Positions 1 through 6,010 of a stretch of DNA of 31,424 bases are shown here, one piece after another. The DNA is from a virus: positions 1 through 31,424 of IMG/VR virus record IMGVR_UViG_3300021376_000228. One strand, 5' to 3'. The translations under genes and the position numbers were made by a program. Position 1 is the stretch's first letter. Each line of letters begins with the position of its first letter. Under the pieces are notes generated by a model. It was given only the letters and a program-made list of their open reading frames with translations, had not been told where the DNA came from and searched no databases.

Positions 1-122
1 CTGGGGTCTAACCAGTAGTCAGTCATTGTGCCACCAATACCATCTTCAATGTCTTTGGTTTGACACACTGTATTTGTAAACTGCTCGCCCAAATCATATG
101 ATGAGCGAAAATAATCAAACAT
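1..122 (-). CDS. conserved cyanophage protein of unknown function, partial (C-terminus off the left edge)
   Basis: Only the first 40 or so residues are present; they begin MFDYFRSSYDLGEQF and run off the window. I recall small cyanomyovirus proteins starting with a similar FDY..SSYDLG segment, but no function is known to me. An in-frame TTG lies two codons upstream at 128 and would give MGMFDYF; the strong ribosome site GGAGG is spaced better for that TTG (7 bases) than for the ATG, so the true start may be 128. It is the last gene seen in a leftward run of small genes. The gap to the next gene upstream (123-143) holds only this ribosome site. Confidence 0.6.
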   Translation of the reverse strand, partial: MFDYFRSSYDLGEQFTNTVCQTKDIEDGIGGTMTDYWLDP

Positions 123-143
123 TCCCAATTGCTTTCCTCCAAA

Positions 144-365
144 TCACAACAGGTTAGGGCACTTTGTAGCAACAACCGCAAGAGCAGTCACTTCAATCGC
201 AGGAGACTTATTGATTACTCTTCTCACATTATTCCCACCAAACTTATCATTTGCTTTGGAATAGGCAATAAGAACTGACTTAAGAGTATCCATACTTTGT
301 GCTTTGGCAGCACAGAAGTCACCAGCAACAAAGTTGAGCAATGTGAGTAGTGTGAGTTCAGTCAT
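144..365 (-). CDS. small hypothetical protein with hydrophobic N-terminus
   Basis: A 73-residue protein starting MTELTLLTLLNFVAGDFCAA and ending in KCPNLL. The first 16 residues are hydrophobic but lack a positive flank, so a signal peptide is not convincing. The rest is a mixed helix-like sequence containing NKFGG-type glycines and the stretch AIEVTALAVVATK. The ATG shares ATGA with the stop of the gene before it (4-base overlap), which supports the start and suggests translational coupling. I do not recognise a family and infer no function. Confidence 0.55.
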   Translation of the reverse strand: MTELTLLTLLNFVAGDFCAAKAQSMDTLKSVLIAYSKANDKFGGNNVRRVINKSPAIEVTALAVVATKCPNLL

Positions 366-550
366 CGTTTTAGATAGTGTGGTTGATCCGTATCAAAGGT
401 TGTCCATTTTGCTATTTTAAGGCACATTAGAATTGTTTGGTGCTCACGCCGATACAATTCCCAGTCACCTTTACACATAGCACTATATCGCCTTTGATAG
501 GCACACTGCCAGACATCCCTAAAGATTTTATCTTTTTCAGAGAGACTCAT
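362..550 (-). CDS. small hypothetical protein
   Basis: A 62-residue basic, cysteine-containing protein (MSLSEKDKIFRDVWQC...DQPHYLKR), probably helical. It starts one base after the stop of the gene upstream and ends in an ATGA overlap with the gene downstream. That regular chaining through at least seven small genes is the main support for it being real. There is no clear Shine-Dalgarno sequence, so expression is probably by re-initiation from the upstream gene. No family recognised. Confidence 0.5.
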   Translation of the reverse strand: MSLSEKDKIFRDVWQCAYQRRYSAMCKGDWELYRREHQTILMCLKIAKWTTFDTDQPHYLKR

Positions 551-551
551 T

Positions 552-800
552 TTAATATGGAAGTGCTTTTAGACCGTCCAAAACTTCTTGGAACTTATCG
601 GCACGAGTCTTGTGCTCCGCAGCATTCTGTCCAAGCACATCCACAATATCATCCAGGATTACATCCACTGGAGCATCAGTATCAAAGTATTGTTGGATTG
701 CTTCGGCAAGATATCTCTTCCGACTCCATTCCATACTATAGGGTTTGTAGTCCATGACGATAAAGTATTTGCTAGGTATTATAGGTCCTTTAATCTTCAT
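552..800 (-). CDS. small hypothetical protein
   Basis: An 82-residue protein beginning MKIKGPIIPSKYFIVMDYKPY, with an acidic helical C-terminal half (VILDDIVDVLGQNAAEHKTR). The open frame extends to a TTG two codons upstream, but the ATG at 800 is preferred. It lies inside the last codons of the upstream gene, giving an 11-base overlap typical of this gene string. No family recognised; a short soluble accessory protein is all the sequence supports. Confidence 0.5.
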   Translation of the reverse strand: MKIKGPIIPSKYFIVMDYKPYSMEWSRKRYLAEAIQQYFDTDAPVDVILDDIVDVLGQNAAEHKTRADKFQEVLDGLKALPY

Positions 801-945
801 TGTCAAGCTCTTTTAGATAATCAATCCACCATTGTGGGTCTTGCTGCATTTTCCAGTTGGGAACCTCAAGTCCACGCTCAAAATACCACTGCCAGATTGC
901 CTCTTCAATTATCTCTTTAGTTTCAATAATCTTCGCCTTCTTCAT
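790..945 (-). CDS. small hypothetical protein, tryptophan-rich
   Basis: A protein of about 51 residues from the chosen ATG (MKKAKIIETKEIIEEAIWQWY...), rich in tryptophan (WQWYF, PNWK, PQWWIDYL). The frame is open as far as an ATG at 1008, which would give 72 residues but an 86-base overlap with the next gene. I chose the ATG at 945 because GGAG lies six bases before it and the overlap shrinks to 23 bases. The longer form cannot be excluded. No family recognised. Confidence 0.5.
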   Translation of the reverse strand: MKKAKIIETKEIIEEAIWQWYFERGLEVPNWKMQQDPQWWIDYLKELDNED

Positions 946-1111
946 CAGCGTCTCCATATGGGTCTTCCACATAAGGTCCGTGTGGTCGTTTGGCGTCATC
1001 TCTGACATAAGTTTGCTCTTCGTTTACAGCGGCAATCCATAATGAGAGTTTCATCACTAACCATATCGTAAAAAGAGGAAAAAAGCAAGCAATAAGAATT
1101 AAAGGTTTCAT
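923..1111 (-). CDS. small predicted membrane protein
   Basis: A 62-residue protein starting MKPLILIACFFPLFTIWLV, with a clear N-terminal hydrophobic stretch of about 25 residues that reads as one membrane span or an uncleaved signal anchor. A charged, acidic tail follows (DPYGDADEEGEDY). The start at 1111 is supported by GGAG eight bases upstream and an ATGA overlap with the preceding stop. The likely location is the host inner membrane during infection; the role is unknown. Confidence 0.55.
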   Translation of the reverse strand: MKPLILIACFFPLFTIWLVMKLSLWIAAVNEEQTYVRDDAKRPHGPYVEDPYGDADEEGEDY

Positions 1112-1308
1112 TCTTCTATCTCCCAGCATTTTTGGAACTTATCTCTCAACTCATTGATTTTAACATTGTGTTGAAACTCCATAATGTGTTCTTTTATTTC
1201 CTTCTCTTCTTCCGTAAAGTCCATACGATATTTGAGTTTAGTATCAACAAGACGCACCATTTCCATGTAGAATGTAGTGCCTTTATGAATAAACTCTTCG
1301 TAAGTCAT
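1108..1308 (-). CDS. small hypothetical protein, helical
   Basis: A 66-residue protein (MTYEEFIHKGTTFYMEMVRL...) made almost entirely of charged, helix-forming sequence. The open frame extends 18 bases further up, but the ATG at 1308 sits in a TGATG stop-start junction with the preceding gene and follows a purine-rich AGAGAG, so it is the better start. It ends in an ATGA overlap with the membrane protein gene. No family recognised. Confidence 0.55.
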   Translation of the reverse strand: MTYEEFIHKGTTFYMEMVRLVDTKLKYRMDFTEEEKEIKEHIMEFQHNVKINELRDKFQKCWEIEE

Positions 1309-1625
1309 CAGTCTCTCTGACGCCAATCAGTTTCGTCTTCATCACGCTTAAACCAATCGTGTAAATCATCTGGACTATCAAAACCACGCCGACCAAAACG
1401 TTCGTGTCCTAAACCACCAATATCAAGTTGGTTCATAAAGTCATCCATATCGTCCATATCAGGGTTTTCTGCTCTTCTTCTTGCCTGACGAAGCATTGTT
1501 CCAGCAGAACGATTTGCTTTTGCAAGTTTCTCTGCCCAAATAATCTCATTCAGTTCAACTGTTTCACCTTTTACAATTCTGTCGCAAATTGCTTCAAGTC
1601 GCAGACGATATTGCGTAGAAAGCAT
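1308..1625 (-). CDS. conserved small phage protein of unknown function
   Basis: About 105 residues starting MLSTQYRLRLEAICDRIVKG. The N-terminal half is helical with a motif EIIWAEKLAKANRSAG that I associate with small conserved cyanomyovirus proteins. The C-terminal half is strongly charged and low in complexity (DMDDMDDFMNQ, DEDETDWRQRD). A TTG-initiated frame begins four codons earlier, but that codon overlaps the ribosome site: GGAGG lies five bases before the ATG at 1625, which fixes the start. Function unknown. Confidence 0.6.
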   Translation of the reverse strand: MLSTQYRLRLEAICDRIVKGETVELNEIIWAEKLAKANRSAGTMLRQARRRAENPDMDDMDDFMNQLDIGGLGHERFGRRGFDSPDDLHDWFKRDEDETDWRQRD

Positions 1626-1645
1626 ACACTCCTCCAAGTATGAGA

Positions 1646-1882
1646 CTATTTATTTTCGTCAAAGTATTTCTGTAACTCTTTGGCGAGTTTCATAGAACGA
1701 CGCCATATTAGATATTTTACCACAGGATTTTTGGGATTGTGCGTAGCCCACCACCATTTGCGTTGAATATATGCTTTTACTAACCTAAACACATAATAAA
1801 AAGCAGCAGCAATACTATCATCAGTTACGATGAAGTATGCCGCCACCATGAAGAGCAGTAACCATATGTAATAGGATTCCAT
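1646..1882 (-). CDS. small predicted membrane protein
   Basis: A 78-residue protein (MESYYIWLLLFMVAAYFIVTDD...) with one clear N-terminal membrane span, a second weaker hydrophobic stretch (IAAAFYYVFRLV) and a basic, tryptophan-rich tail (QRKWWWATHNPKNPVV). Similar short proteins with AYFIVTD and NP(R/K)NP segments occur in cyanomyoviruses, from memory, without known function. The start overlaps the stop of the upstream gene by one base (TAATG), and GAGGAG lies upstream within that gene. Confidence 0.6.
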   Translation of the reverse strand: MESYYIWLLLFMVAAYFIVTDDSIAAAFYYVFRLVKAYIQRKWWWATHNPKNPVVKYLIWRRSMKLAKELQKYFDENK

Positions 1883-2058
1883 TAACTAAACTCCTCACCT
1901 CTACGCGAGTTTAGATATTCTAGCACCTCTTGTCTCCATTCAAGGAGTTCATTGTAACACTTTTGATTGTGAGCACACTGTCTCAACTCATGGTCTGGTT
2001 TCAATACACTTTCAATAAAGAGTCCAAGAGCATCCTTGCGTTTCTGTTCTTTGTCCAT
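1882..2058 (-). CDS. small hypothetical protein
   Basis: A 58-residue ORF, read directly from the sequence: MDKEQKRKDALGLFIESVL at the start and LNSRRGEEFS at the end. It fills the gap between two better supported genes, and its TAA overlaps the next ATG by one base, which argues that it is translated. It is charged and helical with two cysteines (RQCAHNQKCY). The ribosome site is weak. No family recognised. Confidence 0.5.
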   Translation of the reverse strand: MDKEQKRKDALGLFIESVLKPDHELRQCAHNQKCYNELLEWRQEVLEYLNSRRGEEFS

Positions 2059-2085
2059 GAGTTGCTTTCAGTTATAGTATTTACA

Positions 2086-2316
2086 CTACTTCTTTTTGGA
2101 CTTTTTGATTTCCTTAAGAATGTAGTTTTTGGCAGCAGTGTAGTTCTGGGCAGTGTGAACTACGGAACCAAAGTTAATGATGGCAAACTTCTTGGAGTTA
2201 ATAATAGGCACTGCTGCCCACATTCCATCCTTTGTCACATAACCTTCTGGGTCTCCTGGTATTGGGTCAAGAATACCAGGACGGTCAATATGTGGTTTGA
2301 GAAACTTTTCGCTCAT
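2086..2316 (-). CDS. small hypothetical protein
   Basis: A 76-residue protein starting MSEKFLKPHIDRPGILDPIP and ending in a lysine-rich tail (LKEIKKSKKK). The middle holds short strand-like stretches (WAAVPIINSKKFAIINFGSVV). It starts in an ATGA overlap with the stop of the 47-residue gene upstream, so the two are probably translated together. The basic tail could bind nucleic acid, but this is only an inference. No family recognised. Confidence 0.55.
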   Translation of the reverse strand: MSEKFLKPHIDRPGILDPIPGDPEGYVTKDGMWAAVPIINSKKFAIINFGSVVHTAQNYTAAKNYILKEIKKSKKK

Positions 2317-2456
2317 CCAAATACCGCAGTAACACCCATAACTTTAGCACTTGGATTGCGTGCCAGAGCAGTTCGCTTGGCATCTTCATAGTCTCGTGCT
2401 TCTACGATCTCATTGAAGACCTTGCCAGCGACATAGAGTTGGACTTTGCAGCGCAT
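2313..2456 (-). CDS. very small conserved-looking protein
   Basis: A 47-residue ORF starting MRCKVQLYVAGKVFNEIVEA and containing ARDYEDAKRTALARNPSAKV. The strand-helix layout and the ARDYEDA..TALARNP motif resemble tiny cyanomyovirus proteins I remember, none with a known role. An AAGGA ribosome site precedes the ATG and an extended -10 promoter lies just upstream. It is therefore the first gene of the left-hand string of small genes. The stop overlaps the next start as ATGA. Confidence 0.6.
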   Translation of the reverse strand: MRCKVQLYVAGKVFNEIVEARDYEDAKRTALARNPSAKVMGVTAVFG

Positions 2457-2481
2457 TGTGGTTTCCTTTGATTACTTTAGT

Positions 2482-2490
2482 ATTATATCA
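2482..2490 (-). promoter_or_regulatory. extended -10 promoter for the small-gene string
   Basis: On the minus strand this reads TGATATAAT, a consensus extended -10 element. No -35 box is visible 17 bases upstream. Transcription would start about ten bases before the AAGGA ribosome site of the gene starting at 2456 and could serve all the small genes to the left. Confidence 0.5.
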
Positions 2491-2515
2491 GAGTTGGGAT
2501 GGTGTGGGGGCAGAG

Positions 2516-2526
2516 TGTGCCAGTTT
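2516..2526 (-). repeat. 11-base repeat at end of helicase gene (copy 1)
   Basis: Minus strand AAACTGGCACA, beginning at the last base of the helicase stop codon. The same 11 bases straddle the stop codon of the large helicase at 6000-6010. Here GGCA..TGCC (2509-2521) can form a short hairpin. Confidence 0.5.
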
Positions 2527-3707
2527 CAGCGGCGGACCACTGAAATGGCAGGTTGACCCTGACGGAACACGGTGTCTACCACCGCCTGAACGCTCTTGGC
2601 GGTGCTGATACCCACCTTATCGTAGACAGGCACGCAAACCAGACCAAAGGTCTTCTGGGCGCTTCCTAGGCGGATCACACGCCCAATGCTCTGGGAGATA
2701 CCAATGTAGTCCATATTCCGCATAAACAACACTGCCTCCAGACCTTGAACGTTGATGCCTTCAGACAGAATGCTATGGTGCAGCACCACAAACTTCTTGG
2801 CATCATCACGACCCCAAGCGTTGAGAGTGTCGAAGAACACCTCACGATCCACTTTCTTACCATCAATCACGGCACCAGTCTTGGCGGTGATATACATCCA
2901 AGAATAACCGCGATCCTTAAGGTCAGAGCAGAAGTCAGATTGTGATACCAGATTGACGATCTGTTTGGTAGAACGAGCACAAATCAGAACCTTACCCAGA
3001 CCATTATCGTCAATAGTCTCCAGCAGATTAGCAGAGTCACGGTCAGCAATCATCTGCTTATCTTGAACCATCTCAAGTTGCTTCACGACAACTTTAGGCG
3101 GCAATATGTAGCCTTGATCCACCATTTCAGGAGCAGGAACATTGCAGATGACATTGCCATAAACGGCAGCATCATTCATTCCAGGTTTAGAAACAGTGAT
3201 AGAATGCTTTGGAGTGGCAGTAAAGAAATAGCAGCGGTCAGCAGTGGCGGCAAAGTGCTCTGTCGCAGGAAAAAAGTTACGCTGGACGCTGTTGTGTGCC
3301 TCATCAAAGTAAATGATATCAACGTGAATATCTGCCTGCTGAATACGTTGTAGAGAGTTGTAGGTGGTGAAAATCAGTTGGTGCTTATAGGCACGACGGC
3401 ACCAGTTATGAATCTCACTGGGTTTGGTGGTGCTCTGGTGATGAGTCTCACCGCTGTGAACGTGCAGCACAGCAACGTTGGTGATAAACTCAAGGTACTC
3501 GGCAGACAACTGCTCCGCCAGGAGGATGCGGGGTGCCACCACCACAATGGTCTTGGGGGCATCGGACTGAAACTCACGCAGAGCATCAGCAATACCCACA
3601 AGAGTCTTGCCCGAACCAGTGGGCATAATCACCTGCCCCTTGACATACTCAAGCAGAGCATCCAGAGCACGTTGCTGGTGAGGTCGGAGTTGGATCACAG
3701 GTCTCAT
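2526..3707 (-). CDS. superfamily 2 DNA helicase (DEAH type)
   Basis: A 393-residue ATP-dependent helicase/translocase. Visible motifs: a Q-like RPHQQRALDAL near residue 8, Walker A PTGSGKT at 29-35, DEAH at 135-138, FTATP at 162-166, SEGINV near 315 and QSIGRVIRLG at 339-348. These cover both RecA lobes. This is the architecture of restriction-type and UvsW-like helicases, and single-subunit versions are common in cyanomyoviruses. It probably acts on phage DNA in replication or recombination, or with the cassette next to it. It has its own extended -10 promoter, and a terminator separates it from the methyltransferase genes upstream. Its base composition is visibly richer in G and C than the neighbouring cassette. 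Confidence 0.85.
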   Translation of the reverse strand: MRPVIQLRPHQQRALDALLEYVKGQVIMPTGSGKTLVGIADALREFQSDAPKTIVVVAPRILLAEQLSAEYLEFITNVAVLHVHSGETHHQSTTKPSEIHNWCRRAYKHQLIFTTYNSLQRIQQADIHVDIIYFDEAHNSVQRNFFPATEHFAATADRCYFFTATPKHSITVSKPGMNDAAVYGNVICNVPAPEMVDQGYILPPKVVVKQLEMVQDKQMIADRDSANLLETIDDNGLGKVLICARSTKQIVNLVSQSDFCSDLKDRGYSWMYITAKTGAVIDGKKVDREVFFDTLNAWGRDDAKKFVVLHHSILSEGINVQGLEAVLFMRNMDYIGISQSIGRVIRLGSAQKTFGLVCVPVYDKVGISTAKSVQAVVDTVFRQGQPAISVVRR

Positions 3708-3720
3708 CGCGTATGGGACT

Positions 3721-3729
3721 ATTATAGCA
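3721..3729 (-). promoter_or_regulatory. extended -10 promoter for the 393-residue helicase
   Basis: Minus strand TGCTATAAT. It follows directly on the poly-T of a stem-loop terminator, and transcription would begin just before the helicase ATG at 3707. The 15 bases TATTATAGCAGAAAA (plus strand, 3720-3734) recur exactly at 8314-8328. There is no -35 match. Confidence 0.55.
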
Positions 3730-3730
3730 G

Positions 3731-3753
3731 AAAAAGGGGTCCCGTAGGACCCC
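3731..3753 (-). terminator. Rho-independent terminator after the methyltransferase genes
   Basis: The minus strand forms GGGGTCC-TACG-GGACCCC, a perfect 7-bp GC-rich stem with a four-base loop, followed at once by five T residues. It lies eight bases past the stop codon at 3762 and would end transcription of the cassette coming from 8279. Confidence 0.8.
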
Positions 3754-3761
3754 CTGCGCCA

Positions 3762-4163
3762 CTAAAAGAACTGTTCCACCCCGACGGGTTCCCCAAACGA
3801 ATAATCATATGTAAGTGCATCATGGCACACATAATGGGGATGGTCAACGGATACTCCCACCCTTTCACACAATTCTTTATGATTATCTTCCATCAACTCA
3901 ACAGCATAAACCATGTGATCAACTACATGTCGTCTCTCATGATACTCTGAGAGCTTATTTATCAAAGCAATAATAAAATTGCCACATCCAGCAGAGTTAT
4001 CAAGAAAAGAGGATGTAGGATTTTTTAAAATATCTTCTGGAATTTCAGAAACCATCTCGGAACATAGTTCTGCGGGAGTAAAAACCTCACCAGTTTCACT
4101 AATTCTTTCATTGGATCTTTCAATATTTGATCCAACCAATTCATTGTGTTTATTCTTACTCAT
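3762..4163 (-). CDS. N6-adenine DNA methyltransferase fragment carrying the SAM-binding motifs only
   Basis: A 133-residue protein that matches only the N-terminal half of an N6-adenine methyltransferase. TGEVFTP at 24-30 is the usual motif before the SAM fold. DNSAGCGNF at 55-63 is the SAM-binding motif I, AVEL at 87-90 is motif II and HDALTYD near 119 resembles motif III. The catalytic NPPY/F motif IV is absent and the protein stops soon after motif III. In HsdM or Eco57I-type enzymes these motifs and NPPY lie on one chain. Here NPPY-type motifs are on the two genes transcribed just before it; its start overlaps the previous gene by eight bases. It may be a subunit of a split enzyme or a decayed remnant; the clean ends and coupling favour the former. 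Confidence 0.7.
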   Translation of the reverse strand: MSKNKHNELVGSNIERSNERISETGEVFTPAELCSEMVSEIPEDILKNPTSSFLDNSAGCGNFIIALINKLSEYHERRHVVDHMVYAVELMEDNHKELCERVGVSVDHPHYVCHDALTYDYSFGEPVGVEQFF

Positions 4164-4878
4164 TGGTATAAATCTCCACTATTTCTGGTTTGCTGATGTG
4201 AAATCTACCATTACATCCTGCTGCTTTACTTCGAAACTTTGGTTCAAGAGAAACCAATTTATCAATTACAGATTGATCATTAGCAAGGATAAAGTAATGA
4301 CCCTTAGCATAATGTGTAAAGTTTTCTGTTTTTACCCTACCAGAAGGACCACACCCATACTCACCAATAAACACATTGGCACGGAATCTATCTTCATATC
4401 GCAGAAACTCAAAATCATCATGTGTTCTGGATTTTTCAACCTTTTTACGTGGTTTATCGGTTTTGATCCATTTTTGTTTAACAGCACGAATACCATTAGG
4501 AAAGGTACTCTCTGGAAGAACTAGAGATTCTTCAATTTCAAAATCCAATCGCACTTTGTTTTGCACCGAGTCCTTCTCAAAAGAACGTGGAAGAACCATC
4601 CAAACATTATCGGAGAGATCACCTGCCTTATTCACAAACTTAATTGCAAGATTGGCACCAGCACCATAAGGTGGATTACCAATAACAATATCAAAGCGCA
4701 TGGTCCTATCCGATTGAAAATACTGAGTTTTGGTTATACAATTATAACCTATTTTTTGATAATAGTCACTATATGCTTCTAGGCAATCAACAACAGTTAC
4801 ATCTCCCTTAAGTGATGCTCTAGCAATTTCTTGTTTAACACCTTGATCTGGTTCTTTGGCGAGATAAAGAATTTTCAT
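4156..4878 (-). CDS. methyltransferase-like protein with NPPY motif
   Basis: A 240-residue protein. Its N-terminal 70 residues (MKILYLAKEPDQGV..., VVDCLEAYSDYY, GYNCI.K, TMRFDIVIGNPPY) closely match the start of the next gene upstream. NPPY at 68-71 is the catalytic motif IV of N6-adenine or N4-cytosine methyltransferases. A standard glycine-rich SAM motif I is not seen; the VVDCL segment may be a degenerate version. After NPPY it keeps a WMVLPRSF strand, then a basic segment (KWIKTDKPRKKVEKSR). It overlaps the upstream gene by ATGA and the downstream one by eight bases, so all three are translated as a coupled unit. It may need the 133-residue protein to supply SAM binding. Specificity is unknown. 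Confidence 0.7.
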   Translation of the reverse strand: MKILYLAKEPDQGVKQEIARASLKGDVTVVDCLEAYSDYYQKIGYNCITKTQYFQSDRTMRFDIVIGNPPYGAGANLAIKFVNKAGDLSDNVWMVLPRSFEKDSVQNKVRLDFEIEESLVLPESTFPNGIRAVKQKWIKTDKPRKKVEKSRTHDDFEFLRYEDRFRANVFIGEYGCGPSGRVKTENFTHYAKGHYFILANDQSVIDKLVSLEPKFRSKAAGCNGRFHISKPEIVEIYTNE

Positions 4879-5957
4879 AGTTGAGATTTTATGTAAGAGA
4901 GTTGATCTTCAGAAAGAACTTCTTCAATAGGAGCATTGGGAAATCTAGTGAGAATTGCTGTCGAGATTCTACCAGAAATTCTGATCTGTTCAATGATCCA
5001 TCTATAAATTGGATCGTCCAAAACTTTCTTTGCTTTTAATGCATCTTCCTCAGAATCAAAAAACTGAACATCACAACTTTGATCGGAAACCATAATATCA
5101 GAAACTATGATTTCATATTTGAAAGGAGATCCCATATGAGGAATCATCATTTTCCAGATCCCATGTGTAGTCCATTTCACCTTTCCGTATTTGATTTTAC
5201 CATTAGAGTTATATGGATACGGATATTCTTTTGTTTTTACTGTTCTATAATCCTTAGATATTTCATCTGCTTCTGATTTTGAGTACCCTCTTTTTTGTAA
5301 GAGTTTTGAAACAGATACCACTCTTGCAGCATCTTTGATCGAAATATTAAATTTTTCCCTATTCGAATCAAAAAGAGTTTGAATAATATCTTGAAAATTA
5401 TGATCGTTATAAATTTTGAGAGTTTTATCAGTATTTACAGAAATATTTCGATCAATAACGCACTGATTATTGGTAGTTATACTATTTTTTGCTGTCCAAT
5501 GACAGACTTTAATTCCAATGGAAGAAAAGTGATTATTTACATTAGTACTAACTTTTACCAAATCAAGTTGACGTTCTGGTCCGAGAACAATCTTACTAAA
5601 GGCATCTCCACCATTTAAAATATTAGTAGGGGTAATAAGACTTATTGTTCCTCCAGGTTTTAATAGAGTAATACTTTTTTGTGCAATTTTCCACCAGAGA
5701 GCACCAGTTCCAGATCCAGAAAGATCTCCATTGCCATTATTTGATTGAAAGGGAGGGTTACCTATAACAAAATCAAAACGCATAGTTCCATCCAATTCAA
5801 AAAATTTTATTTTACTTATACAATTATAACCTTTTTTCTTATAAAAGTCACCATAAGCACCTAAACAATCAACTACAATAACCTCTCCAGAAATTCTAGA
5901 GAGGTCATTAAGAACACCAAGATCGGGTTCCTTGGCAAGATAGAGAGTTCTTTTCAT
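4875..5957 (-). CDS. Eco57I-like DNA methyltransferase with NPPF motif
   Basis: A 360-residue protein with NPPF at 67-70 preceded by TMRFDFVIG. It is followed by the typical ALWWKIAQKSITLLKPGG and ISLITPTNIL, the layout of the Eco57I/TaqI methyltransferase catalytic region. The C-terminal half (KTKEYPYPYNSNGKIKYG...) resembles the target-recognition part of such enzymes. The N-terminus starts at MKRTLYLAKEPDLGV and lacks a clear SAM motif I. The first 70 residues are about 60% identical to those of the next gene downstream, pointing to duplication. The start has no ribosome site, and a TATAAT only seven bases before the ATG would make any transcript from it leaderless. It most likely methylates adenine with help from a partner. 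Confidence 0.75.
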   Translation of the reverse strand: MKRTLYLAKEPDLGVLNDLSRISGEVIVVDCLGAYGDFYKKKGYNCISKIKFFELDGTMRFDFVIGNPPFQSNNGNGDLSGSGTGALWWKIAQKSITLLKPGGTISLITPTNILNGGDAFSKIVLGPERQLDLVKVSTNVNNHFSSIGIKVCHWTAKNSITTNNQCVIDRNISVNTDKTLKIYNDHNFQDIIQTLFDSNREKFNISIKDAARVVSVSKLLQKRGYSKSEADEISKDYRTVKTKEYPYPYNSNGKIKYGKVKWTTHGIWKMMIPHMGSPFKYEIIVSDIMVSDQSCDVQFFDSEEDALKAKKVLDDPIYRWIIEQIRISGRISTAILTRFPNAPIEEVLSEDQLSYIKSQL

Positions 5958-5999
5958 GAAAAATATTATAGAACACTCATCACATAAACGAGAGCACCC

Positions 6000-6010
6000 T
6001 GTGCCAGTTT
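6000..6010 (-). repeat. 11-base repeat at end of helicase gene (copy 2)
   Basis: Minus strand AAACTGGCACA straddling the stop codon of the 756-residue gene, identical to 2516-2526. GGCAC-AGG-GTGCT can form a small hairpin just after the stop. Confidence 0.5.

Noticed and set aside
1904-1930. TGCTAGAAT on the minus strand, resembling an extended -10 promoter
   Set aside because: It lies inside the 58-residue gene and would serve only one downstream gene that is already coupled by a stop-start overlap.
2457-2525. Terminator after the 393-residue helicase
   Set aside because: Only a 4-bp GGCA/TGCC hairpin followed by C residues is present, with no T tract.
3378-4524. Long plus-strand open frames opposite the helicase and methyltransferase genes (190 and 181 codons)
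   Set aside because: They are shadows of well supported minus-strand genes with recognisable motifs; the translations show no domain features.
5958-5993. TATAAT at 5965-5970 as a promoter for the 360-residue methyltransferase
   Set aside because: It is seven bases from the ATG, so the transcript would be leaderless, and no -35 or TG extension is present. It is noted in the gene entry but not called as a promoter.
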